From NCBI GenBank assembly GCA_002396205.1, contig DGXB01000058.1:1-44373 (forward strand): DNA of 44,373 bases, given 5' to 3'. Of this stretch, positions 24,287 through 30,737 are shown piece after piece. This DNA is from Bacteroidales bacterium UBA4243. Its GTDB lineage: Bacteria; Bacteroidota; Bacteroidia; Bacteroidales; F082. The position numbers and the translations under genes are program-made. How positions within the stretch are numbered: position 1 is the stretch's first letter; each line of letters opens with the position of its first letter. The notes under the pieces were generated by a model. The model saw only the letters and a list, made by a program, of their open reading frames with translations, searched no databases and was not told the DNA's origin.

Positions 24287-24763
24287 ATGGCAGTTATTAA
24301 ATTATCAGAAGCTAAGGTTAACTTCATCAAAGAGGTTTGCAAGTCGTATGGCAACAAGCCGGGTGAAGTCATCAATGTGCTGCACAAGGTTCAGGGCGAG
24401 TATGGCTATCTGCCTGCTGAGGTCCAGGAACTGGTGGCTAAGGAACTGGGTATCCCGGTTTCGAGAGTCTACGGCATCGTTTCGTTCTATTCCTTCTTCA
24501 CCATGACCCCGAAGGGCGAGCACCCGATCAGCGTTTGCTTGGGTACCGCTTGCTACGTGCGTGGTGCCGAGAAGGTGCTGGACGAGCTGAAGCGTCAGTT
24601 GGGCATCAACGTTGGTGAGGTCACTCCCGACGGCAAGTTCTCACTGACCTGCCTCCGCTGCGTCGGTGCTTGCGGTCTGGCCCCCGTCATCGAAGTCGGT
24701 GACAAGGTCTACGGCCGTATGACGCCTGACCGCGTGAAGGACGTGCTGGCCGAATATAAATAA
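24287..24763 (+). CDS. hydC: NuoE-like [2Fe-2S] subunit of electron-bifurcating [FeFe]-hydrogenase
   Basis: 158 residues, the usual size of HydC/NuoE. The helical N-terminal part (VINVLHKVQGEYGYLPAEVQ) precedes the thioredoxin-fold [2Fe-2S] domain with CLGTACYVRGAEKV and CLRCVGACGLAPV. It completes the HydABC complex. AAAGGA at 24274-24279 serves as a ribosome site. A palindromic repeat and a terminator follow, so it ends the operon. Confidence 0.95.
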   Translation: MAVIKLSEAKVNFIKEVCKSYGNKPGEVINVLHKVQGEYGYLPAEVQELVAKELGIPVSRVYGIVSFYSFFTMTPKGEHPISVCLGTACYVRGAEKVLDELKRQLGINVGEVTPDGKFSLTCLRCVGACGLAPVIEVGDKVYGRMTPDRVKDVLAEYK

Positions 24764-24774
24764 TTAGGTTGTTA

Positions 24775-24802
24775 GTAGAGACGTAGCACGCTACGTCTCT
24801 AC
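24775..24802. repeat. GTAGAGACG palindromic element, copy 1
   Basis: GTAGAGACGTAGC and GCTACGTCTCTAC form a perfect 13-bp palindrome around AC. The same GTAGAGACG...CGTCTCTAC ends recur at 26096-26168 (two degenerate copies) and 26809-26838. Confidence 0.8.
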
Positions 24803-24830
24803 ACACCTATTAATATTAATAGGCAAAAGA

Positions 24831-24862
24831 AAAAACTCCGTCTTAAATGAGGCGGAGTTTTT
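24831..24862. terminator. Bidirectional terminator between hydC and the flavodiiron fusion gene
   Basis: AAAAACTCCG (24831-24840) and CGGAGTTTTT (24853-24862) form a stem, extended by TCTT/GAGG pairs, with T runs on both strands. It serves the two converging transcripts. Confidence 0.88.
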
Positions 24863-24887
24863 CATTATCCAATGGCAGGGTAGGGGT

Positions 24888-26792
24888 TTAACCCTTCACT
24901 GCTTCGGCCACGGTCTTGCCGAGGTTGTAAAGCTTATCCCAATCCTCTTCGCGGATGGGAGCGCCTTTCACCTCGACGCTGTCGGCCACGAGGTTCCACT
25001 TGCCTTCCTCGGCGTATTTGGCGAGGGTCTTCACGCCGCCGCCGCTCCAGCTCATGCCTCCGAAAGTGGCATAGCACTTGTCTTTTGGCTTGAACTCGTT
25101 GATTTCGTGGGTCAACAGGGTCATGTTGGGGAACATGCTGCCATAGTGGGCGCAGGCCCCAATGATGACGCCCTTGTATTTCCAGATGTCGCTCATGATG
25201 AAGCTGACCTCGGTCTTGGCGATGTCGTACACCTTCACTTCCTTGATGCCCGCTTCGGCGGCGCCACGTGCCACGATGTCGGCCATCACGCCCGTGTTGC
25301 CGTGCAACGAACCGTAGACGATGACCACGCCTTCCTCGCTTTCTTGCTTGCTCCATTGAGTGTATTTGCCCAAAACCCAAGCCAAATTAGTGCGCCAAAC
25401 GAGACCGTGCGACGGTGCTATCATATTGATTTCCAGCCCGCCTAACTTTTCGATGGCTTTCAAGGCTTGCATGGCCACCTTGCCGACGATGTTGGCATAA
25501 TAGCGGCGCATGTCGTCCTCGTAGAAGTCCAAATTCACTTGGTCGTCGAAGATGCCGCCATTCAAGGCACCGAAGCCGCCAAAGGCATCATTGCTGAAGA
25601 CGATTTTGCTCGATTGTTCGTAGGTCACCATCGACTCGGGCCAGTGCACCATCGGCACCATAAAGAACTGTAAAGTGTGCTTGCCGAGGCTCAATGTTTC
25701 GCCTTCGGTCACCACCTTCTTGTTTTCTATTGGACCGTAGAAAGCCTCAAGCGGGGCAAAGGTCTTTGCGTTGCCAACGATTTGTATCTCAGGCCATTCG
25801 CGGATGACGGCAGCGATGCTGCTGCTGTGGTCTGGCTCGTCGTGATTAATAATAAGGTAGTCGACCTCGCGGCCTTGCAGTACGTTCTTCACCTTGAAAA
25901 GGTATTCTTCGATAAAGCCCGCCTCGACGGGGTCAATCAAGGCAACCTTCTCGTCCACAATAAGATATGAGTTGTAGGAAACGCCGTTGGGCAGTTCCAT
26001 GTGGTTTTCAAAAAGCTCGGTGCGGCGGTCGTTGACGCCGACGTAGAAAATGTTTTCGGTTAGATTAATCTGTTTCATTGCACAGTTATTTTGAAGAGGC
26101 GCAACGCATTGCGTCTCATGGATTTTCGTATTGTTGTCGTTCTTTGGAGACGCCACATTTTGCGTCTCTACAATGATTTCCTCAAATTCTTCCTTGCCGT
26201 GTTTGCAAAGCGGGCATTCAAAGTCGTCGGGGAGTTCGTCGCCCTCGTAGACGTAGCCGCACACCTTGCACACCCAGCAACGTTTGCCGTTCTTGGCGTT
26301 GTCAAACTTGATTTCGGGTTGGGGCTTGATATGCCTTTGGTAATAGTCGTAGGTCACGGAAGGCTTGTCGGAAAGCACTTGGGCATCAAGCACTTCGGCG
26401 ACGAACATGGTGTGTGTGCCGAAATCAATGCTTTGGCTGACACGGCAAGCCAAATAGGCGTTGGTGTATTTCGGGATGTAAAGGACCTCGTTCACAGCAC
26501 GATGTTCGGCTTCGCACGTGGCGAATTTGTTCGTCGTGCGACCCGACTGGAAGCCGAAATGCTCGAAGACGAACATCGGTGTCTCGGTGGTCAGCATCGA
26601 AACGTTGAAGACGCCCGACGCTTTGATGAGTTCGTGCGTATAGTTTCCTTTGTTGACCGAAACGACGATTTGTAAAGGCGTACTGGTGACCTGCAACACC
26701 GTGTTCACGATGCAGCCGTTGTCGATGCCATCGTAACGGGTGGTCAGCACATAAAGACCATAGCCAATGTTGAACAATGCGTTGGTGTCCAT
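24888..26792 (-). CDS. Flavin reductase-rubredoxin-flavodiiron fusion protein (Hrb-FprA type)
   Basis: 634 residues in three domains. Residues 1-160 are a flavin reductase-like FMN split barrel. Residues 171-205 are a rubredoxin with Cys175, Cys178, Cys193 and Cys196 (VCKVCGY, CPLCKHG). Residues 239-634 are a flavodiiron protein: the diiron site starts with His317, Glu319, Asp321, His322 (HDEPDH), and the flavodoxin domain has YGSLHGNTG. Moorella has the first two domains as one protein (Hrb) and FprA as a neighbour. Such a chain can reduce O2 to water or NO to N2O with NADH. Residues about 208-234 are encoded by two palindromic repeat copies, and residue 239 is the natural FprA start methionine, so the fusion seems to have formed through a read-through intergenic region. 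Confidence 0.92.
   Translation of the reverse strand: MDTNALFNIGYGLYVLTTRYDGIDNGCIVNTVLQVTSTPLQIVVSVNKGNYTHELIKASGVFNVSMLTTETPMFVFEHFGFQSGRTTNKFATCEAEHRAVNEVLYIPKYTNAYLACRVSQSIDFGTHTMFVAEVLDAQVLSDKPSVTYDYYQRHIKPQPEIKFDNAKNGKRCWVCKVCGYVYEGDELPDDFECPLCKHGKEEFEEIIVETQNVASPKNDNNTKIHETQCVAPLQNNCAMKQINLTENIFYVGVNDRRTELFENHMELPNGVSYNSYLIVDEKVALIDPVEAGFIEEYLFKVKNVLQGREVDYLIINHDEPDHSSSIAAVIREWPEIQIVGNAKTFAPLEAFYGPIENKKVVTEGETLSLGKHTLQFFMVPMVHWPESMVTYEQSSKIVFSNDAFGGFGALNGGIFDDQVNLDFYEDDMRRYYANIVGKVAMQALKAIEKLGGLEINMIAPSHGLVWRTNLAWVLGKYTQWSKQESEEGVVIVYGSLHGNTGVMADIVARGAAEAGIKEVKVYDIAKTEVSFIMSDIWKYKGVIIGACAHYGSMFPNMTLLTHEINEFKPKDKCYATFGGMSWSGGGVKTLAKYAEEGKWNLVADSVEVKGAPIREEDWDKLYNLGKTVAEAVKG
26096..26168 (-). 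repeat. Two degenerate GTAGAGACG-type palindromes inside the fusion gene linker
   Basis: GAGGCGCAA-CGCA-TTGCGTCTC (26096-26117, one mismatch) and GAGACGC (26147-26153) pairing with GCGTCTC (26162-26168), the latter ending in GCGTCTCTAC. In sense they encode HETQCVAPL and VETQNVASP, near repeats of each other, between the rubredoxin and flavodiiron domains. Confidence 0.75.
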
Positions 26793-26808
26793 AATTTACA
26801 TTAATCAA

Positions 26809-26838
26809 TGTAGAGACGCGCCACGGCACGTCTCTACA
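26809..26838. repeat. GTAGAGACG palindromic element, intergenic copy
   Basis: TGTAGAGACG (26809-26818) and CGTCTCTACA (26829-26838) form a perfect 10-bp stem with a 10-base loop between the rubredoxin gene and the fusion gene. It could also act as a hairpin on the mRNA that joins them. Confidence 0.8.
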
Positions 26839-26850
26839 AAAGTTTTTGGA

Positions 26851-27012
26851 TCATTCCATAACAGAGAAGCTGTCCTTGCCAATGCCGCAAAGCGGGCATG
26901 ACCAGCTGTCAGGAATCTCTTCGAAAGGTGTGCCAGGGGCGATGCCGCTGTCGGGATCGCCAACTGCGGGGTCGTAGACATAGCCGCAGACGTCGCATAC
27001 GTACTTTTTCAT
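26851..27012 (-). CDS. Rubredoxin
   Basis: 53 residues, the classical rubredoxin size. It has YVCDVCGYVYDP at the start and WSCPLCGIGKDSF near the end, supplying the four iron-binding cysteines, plus the usual PGTPFEEIPDSW. The ATG at 27012 is chosen because it gives the standard N-terminus MKKYVCDVCGY; an in-frame upstream start at 27078 would run into repeat sequence. It lies between rubrerythrin and the flavodiiron fusion and likely delivers electrons to both. Confidence 0.95.
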   Translation of the reverse strand: MKKYVCDVCGYVYDPAVGDPDSGIAPGTPFEEIPDSWSCPLCGIGKDSFSVME

Positions 27013-27051
27013 TGTTCTTAGATTAAAGTTGATAGATTTGATTTGAATTTT

Positions 27052-27107
27052 GACACGGGACTTCGTGACACGGGACACGAGACCATAATGTCCCGCAGTC
27101 TCGTGTC
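27052..27107. repeat. Palindromic and direct repeat cluster between rubrerythrin and rubredoxin
   Basis: GACACGGGAC occurs twice (27052-27061, 27067-27076). GACACGAGAC (27074-27083) and GTCTCGTGTC (27098-27107) form a perfect 10-bp inverted repeat with a 14-base loop. It is another small dispersed palindrome type, different in sequence from the GTAGAGACG family. Confidence 0.65.
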
Positions 27108-27123
27108 TCGCAGTCTCTCGTCT

Positions 27124-27663
27124 TTAATAATTTTCAGCCTTGATTTGGAAATAGGACTGTGGGTGGTTGCACACGGGGCAGACCTGCGGGGCCTTCTTGC
27201 CGATGACGATGTGGCCGCAGTTTGAGCATTGCCACACCATATCGCCTTCGCGCGAGAAGACGATGCCGTCCTCGATGTTTTGCAGGAGCTTCAGGTAGCG
27301 GGCCTCGTGTTCCTTTTCGATCTTGCCGACCAGTTCAAACAGGGCGGCAATCTTGGTGAAGCCTTCCTCGCGGGCGGTCTGGGCCATGCCGGCGTACATG
27401 TCGGTCCATTCGAAGTTTTCGCCAGCGGCAGCATCCTTCAGGTTGGTCTTGGTATCCGGCACATCGCCGTCGTGCAGTAGCTTGAACCAAATCTTGGCGT
27501 GTTCCATCTCGTTGCGAGCGGTCTCCTCAAAGAGGTCGGCGATTTGGTTGTAGCCTTCCTTGCGCGCTTTGGAGGCATAATAGGTGTATTTGTTGCGGGC
27601 TTGCGATTCGCCAGCAAAGGCAGCCATCAAGTTGGCTTCGGTTTTCGAACCTTTCAATTCCAT
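27124..27663 (-). CDS. rbr: Rubrerythrin
   Basis: 179 residues. The N-terminal ferritin-like four-helix domain binds a diiron site (NLMAAFAGESQARNKY, EEVARNEMEHAKIW-like segment, and KIEKEHEARYLKLL). The C-terminal rubredoxin-like tail has CSNCGHIV and CPVCNHPQSYF. Rubrerythrin reduces hydrogen peroxide in the cytoplasm of anaerobes. It is first of a leftward oxidative-stress unit with rubredoxin and the flavodiiron fusion, and has a strong promoter upstream. Confidence 0.95.
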   Translation of the reverse strand: MELKGSKTEANLMAAFAGESQARNKYTYYASKARKEGYNQIADLFEETARNEMEHAKIWFKLLHDGDVPDTKTNLKDAAAGENFEWTDMYAGMAQTAREEGFTKIAALFELVGKIEKEHEARYLKLLQNIEDGIVFSREGDMVWQCSNCGHIVIGKKAPQVCPVCNHPQSYFQIKAENY

Positions 27664-27747
27664 TTTGAGTTAGTTTTTAATTGTTTGATATTCAATAAAT
27701 TAATAAAATTTTAAACAAAAAGGGTAGGGGAGCCACCCAATTGCGGG

Positions 27748-27777
27748 CAAAGGTAGCATTATTTTTTGGATACGCAA
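27748..27777 (-). promoter_or_regulatory. Promoter of the rubrerythrin unit
   Basis: On the - strand TTG (27777-27775), a 19-base spacer and TACCTTTG (27755-27748) match the consensus. The start site would be near 27741, leaving a leader of about 78 bases. Confidence 0.75.
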
Positions 27778-27847
27778 TGCAAAACCTTAATTTCAAGAAA
27801 ATAATCCAACCAGCGTGTTTGATTTCGTCGGATACAAAGTATTTCCG

Positions 27848-27855
27848 TAATTTTG
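27848..27855 (+). promoter_or_regulatory. -7 promoter element of the exonuclease gene
   Basis: TAATTTTG matches TAnnTTTG and ends only 8 bases before the ATG at 27864, so the transcript would be nearly leaderless. No good -33 element is seen. Confidence 0.5.
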
Positions 27856-27863
27856 CAGCCGAT

Positions 27864-28442
27864 ATGTTTTGGAACCGAAAAAAGCAAAAGATCAAAGGCG
27901 CCGACTGGCCTGATGCCGAGTGGCCGTCGTATATTCCCAAATATCATCTTGACGATTTCGCCGCCATCGACTTTGAGGGGGCCAATGGTGAGGTGACTAG
28001 TGCTTGCAGCATGGGCGTTGTCATCGTGAGGGACAATGAGATTACTGACCGTTTCTACAGCCTGATGAAACCTGTGCCGAACCGCTATGACTTTTGGACG
28101 ACGAAGGTGCACGGCATCACCTATAAAGATACGAACCATGCGCCGTTGTTTCCTGAGGTCTGGAGCCAAATCGAAGGCCATGTGAAAGGTTTGCCTATGG
28201 TGGCCCATGGCAAGTCGTTCGACGAGCGCGTGCTGAAGGCTCTGCATCAGCTGTATCACATTCCATATCCAAACTATAAGTTTTATTGCACGCATTTGGG
28301 ATCGGAGAAACTGTTGCCAGAGTTGGAGAACCATAAACTTCAAACCGTGGCATTGCATTTTGGCTATGATTTGGCGAAGAACCATCACAATGCCGTTGCC
28401 GATGCCGAGGCCTGCGCGGTGATTGCGATGAATATTTTTTAG
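27864..28442 (+). CDS. DnaQ-family 3'-5' exonuclease
   Basis: 192 residues from the ATG at 27864. An in-frame ATG at 27741 is rejected because it would place the opposing rubrerythrin promoter and this gene's own -7 box inside the reading frame. The DEDD exonuclease motifs are visible: Exo I in AAIDFEGANG (D and E), Exo II in MVAHGKSFDERVL, and Exo III in HNAVADAEA. It resembles the proofreading subunit fold as a free-standing enzyme that trims single-stranded DNA or RNA ends. No polymerase or helicase domain is attached. Exact substrate is unknown. Confidence 0.88.
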   Translation: MFWNRKKQKIKGADWPDAEWPSYIPKYHLDDFAAIDFEGANGEVTSACSMGVVIVRDNEITDRFYSLMKPVPNRYDFWTTKVHGITYKDTNHAPLFPEVWSQIEGHVKGLPMVAHGKSFDERVLKALHQLYHIPYPNYKFYCTHLGSEKLLPELENHKLQTVALHFGYDLAKNHHNAVADAEACAVIAMNIF

Positions 28443-28580
28443 TTGGCAGTTTGCAGTTGTTAGTTATTCAGTTAACGGGGATTGAAATCGCCCGTTGAAA
28501 TATTTCGCCCTTTCAGGGCTTCAGAGTAACAACAGTTTTCAGTTGCCAGTTTGAAGTTAGCAGTTGGCAGTTATAAGTGG
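28443..28580. repeat. Intergenic repeat block with palindromes and CAGTT-type repeats
   Basis: The stretch after the exonuclease gene has no coding signal. It holds AGTTGGCAGTT and TGCAGTTGTTAGTT repeats at both ends, the palindrome AACGGG (28474-28479)/CCCGTT (28491-28496) around GATTGAAATCG, and GCCCT/AGGGC (28507-28519). This mosaic is of the dispersed REP-like kind common in Bacteroidota. The following 28581-28690 shows nothing I can assign. Confidence 0.6.
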
Positions 28581-28692
28581 ATTTATGCGTGAGGGGATGG
28601 TTCTGAAATATCATATTTAACATAATGTTGATTATTCCCGAATTGAGATTTTTTACCAGAAGTCAAAAAAAGGCCGATTCGTTCGATTTTTG

Positions 28693-28723
28693 TTTGCCAA
28701 AACCGAAATGATGATTACCTTTG
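28693..28723 (+). promoter_or_regulatory. Promoter of the DUF3127 gene
   Basis: TTTG (28693-28696), a 19-base spacer and TACCTTTG (28716-28723) match the consensus exactly. The leader would be about 110 bases and contains the AT-rich tandem repeat. Confidence 0.78.
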
Positions 28724-28769
28724 CAGTTCAATTTTTCAAATGTCTTACATACAAAGCAGACTTTGGAAT

Positions 28770-28822
28770 TTTGAATTTTAAATCTTTGAATTTTATATCT
28801 TTAAATCTTTGAATTTTAAATC
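28770..28822 (+). repeat. 15-bp AT-rich tandem repeat in a 5' leader
   Basis: TTTGAATTTTAAATC occurs at 28770-28784, with one change at 28785-28799, as a half unit TTTAAATC at 28800-28807 and again at 28808-28822. It ends 16 bases before the DUF3127 start codon. Confidence 0.85.
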
Positions 28823-28838
28823 ATTAAATAACTACACT

Positions 28839-29258
28839 ATGGAAATTATAGGAAAAGTGGTCAGACTCGGCAATCTGACCGAAGGCACAAGCGCCCGTGG
28901 CCCGTGGCGCAAGCAAGATTTGATCATCGAGACCGAGGAACAATATCCTCGCACGGTGTGCCTGACATGCTGGACGAACCAAATCGATGAGATCCAGAAG
29001 TTTGCACCTGGACAGACCATTAAGGCACAGATTGAGATTTCGTCGCGCGAGTTCAATGGCAAATGGTACACTGACGTGCGCGTGTGGCGTTTCGACCCCG
29101 TTGGCGCTACTGCCGCACCCATGGGAACTCCTGTGCAATCCGCCCAGCCGGTCCAGCAGCAACCCATGATGCACCAGACCCCGCCACAAGCGGCGACTCC
29201 ACAATCCACGGAATATTTCGCTCCGTCAGACGACAGCGTGGACGATCTTCCGTTCTGA
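28839..29258 (+). CDS. DUF3127 protein, OB-fold single-strand-binding-like
   Basis: 139 residues from the ATG at 28839, which gives the family N-terminus MEIIGKVVRLGNLTEG; an in-frame ATG 30 bases upstream falls in the tandem repeat. Residues 1-90 match the DUF3127 pattern (RGPWRKQDLIIETEEQYPR, then CLTCW), an OB-fold domain. Residues 95-130 are a flexible Pro/Gln-rich linker. The last residues, DDSVDDLPF, resemble the acidic DDDIPF tip of SSB, which docks repair and replication proteins. A nucleic-acid-binding role is inferred from that build. It has its own promoter and terminator. Confidence 0.88.
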   Translation: MEIIGKVVRLGNLTEGTSARGPWRKQDLIIETEEQYPRTVCLTCWTNQIDEIQKFAPGQTIKAQIEISSREFNGKWYTDVRVWRFDPVGATAAPMGTPVQSAQPVQQQPMMHQTPPQAATPQSTEYFAPSDDSVDDLPF

Positions 29259-29273
29259 CATTATGTTAAATCG

Positions 29274-29306
29274 GGCAGCGCGACCTTAGGTTGCGCTGCC
29301 ATCGTT
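29274..29306 (+). terminator. Intrinsic terminator after the DUF3127 gene
   Basis: GGCAGCGCGACC (29274-29285) pairs with GGTTGCGCTGCC (29289-29300), one G-T pair, then ATCGTTTT. It ends 9 bases before the mnmE start. Confidence 0.78.
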
Positions 29307-29314
29307 TTGTGCCT

Positions 29315-30730
29315 ATGCAGACCAACATGTTCAACAACGACACCATCTGCGCCATCGCCACGCCAGCCGGCTTGGGTGCCATCGCCACCATCAGGATTTC
29401 GGGGCCTGAAGCATTTGCTTTGGTCGCCAAAGTGTTCAAGCAACACGGCAAGCCTTTCGATACGGACAAAATCGTCTCACACAGAGCGTATTACGGACAT
29501 GTAGTTGACAATGGTGAGATGCTCGACGAAGTGCTGGTGACCTTTTTCAAAGCCCCCCACTCTTTCACTGGCGAAGATTCGGCAGAAATCAGCGTGCATG
29601 GCTCTGTCTACATTCAAGAGAAACTGTTGCACATCCTTATTGCTCACGGTTGCCGCATGGCCGAGGCTGGCGAGTTCACCCGCCGCGCTTTCGCCAACGG
29701 CAAATTCGACTTGACCCAAGCCGAAGCCATTGCAGACTTAATCAGTTCGCAGAATGAAGCATCTCATCGTGTGGCTATCAACCAATTAAAGGGCGATTTC
29801 TCGAAAGAACTTCAAGTGATGCGTTCCAAACTGTTGGAAATGACAGCATTGATGGAACTCGAATTGGATTTCAGCGAGGAAGATGTGGAGTTTGCAGACC
29901 GAAGCCAACTTAAAGCTTTGCTTCAAGCAACCCTTGATAAAGTCAACATCCTCAAGGATTCATTCCGCTTGGGCAATGCCATCAAAAACGGAGTCCCTGT
30001 CGCCATCGTTGGCCAGACCAACACCGGAAAAAGCACCTTGCTCAACGCGCTTTTGGGCGAAGACCGCGCCATCGTGAGCGACATTGCCGGCACCACGCGC
30101 GACACCATCGAGGAGACCTTAAACATCAACGGGATCCTTTATCGTTTCATCGACACGGCTGGTTTGCGGCAAACCGATGAAACCATCGAGCGAATCGGCA
30201 TTGAACGCTCCTATCGGAAAATCAAGGAAGCGACTGTCGTCATCGGTATGCTGGATGCCACAAATGACTATGAATCAATGCTTTCTTCGGCAAACGACAT
30301 TCTCGCCAAGGTCGACTTTGACCAACAGCAACTGATCCTATGTATTAATAAGGTAGATACGCTCCCTGACCAAGGCGAGGCCGTTTTAGGTCAGTTGCGT
30401 CAAGATTTGGACAACGACATGATCATGGTGATTTGTCTGTCAGCCAAGCGTAAGTTTGGCTTGAACGACTTGTATAACGCCTTGAAACACAACCAGCCCC
30501 TCACCCATCCCGACACCACTTTGGTGACCAACGTGCGCCATTACGAAGCCTTGTTGCACGCTTCAGATAGTCTCAATCATGTTAAAGAAGGACTTGAGAT
30601 AAATGTTCCTACCGATCTGGTTTCACAGGACTTACGTCAAACCATATATCATCTTGGAAGCATTACTGGCGAGATTACCACTGACGAAATCCTGGGAACA
30701 ATTTTTAGCCGTTTCTGCGTCGGAAAGTAA
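29315..30730 (+). CDS. mnmE: tRNA uridine-5-carboxymethylaminomethyl(34) synthesis GTPase
   Basis: 471 residues, the normal length. N-terminal folate-binding domain (TICAIATPAGLGAIATIRISG), central helices, inserted G domain with GQTNTGKST, GTTRD, DTAGLR and NKVD, and the C-terminal CVGK motif needed for catalysis. With MnmG it modifies the wobble uridine of several tRNAs. An in-frame TTG at 29291 lies inside the preceding terminator hairpin, so the ATG at 29315 is used; ATG 29327 is also possible. No promoter box was seen in the short gap, so some read-through of the hairpin may supply transcription. Confidence 0.95.
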   Translation: MQTNMFNNDTICAIATPAGLGAIATIRISGPEAFALVAKVFKQHGKPFDTDKIVSHRAYYGHVVDNGEMLDEVLVTFFKAPHSFTGEDSAEISVHGSVYIQEKLLHILIAHGCRMAEAGEFTRRAFANGKFDLTQAEAIADLISSQNEASHRVAINQLKGDFSKELQVMRSKLLEMTALMELELDFSEEDVEFADRSQLKALLQATLDKVNILKDSFRLGNAIKNGVPVAIVGQTNTGKSTLLNALLGEDRAIVSDIAGTTRDTIEETLNINGILYRFIDTAGLRQTDETIERIGIERSYRKIKEATVVIGMLDATNDYESMLSSANDILAKVDFDQQQLILCINKVDTLPDQGEAVLGQLRQDLDNDMIMVICLSAKRKFGLNDLYNALKHNQPLTHPDTTLVTNVRHYEALLHASDSLNHVKEGLEINVPTDLVSQDLRQTIYHLGSITGEITTDEILGTIFSRFCVGK

Positions 30731-30737
30731 TAACATT

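Noticed and set aside
27741..27863. Longer start for the exonuclease gene
   Set aside because: The extension overlaps the rubrerythrin promoter and the gene's own -7 box; homology-like sequence starts after 27864.
28443..28580. Possible CRISPR or small RNA in the repeat-rich gap
   Set aside because: Repeats are short, uneven and lack regular spacers, and no cas gene or conserved RNA fold is visible.
29291..29314. Longer mnmE start at an in-frame TTG
   Set aside because: It lies inside the 3' arm of the preceding terminator, and the extra residues have no family match.
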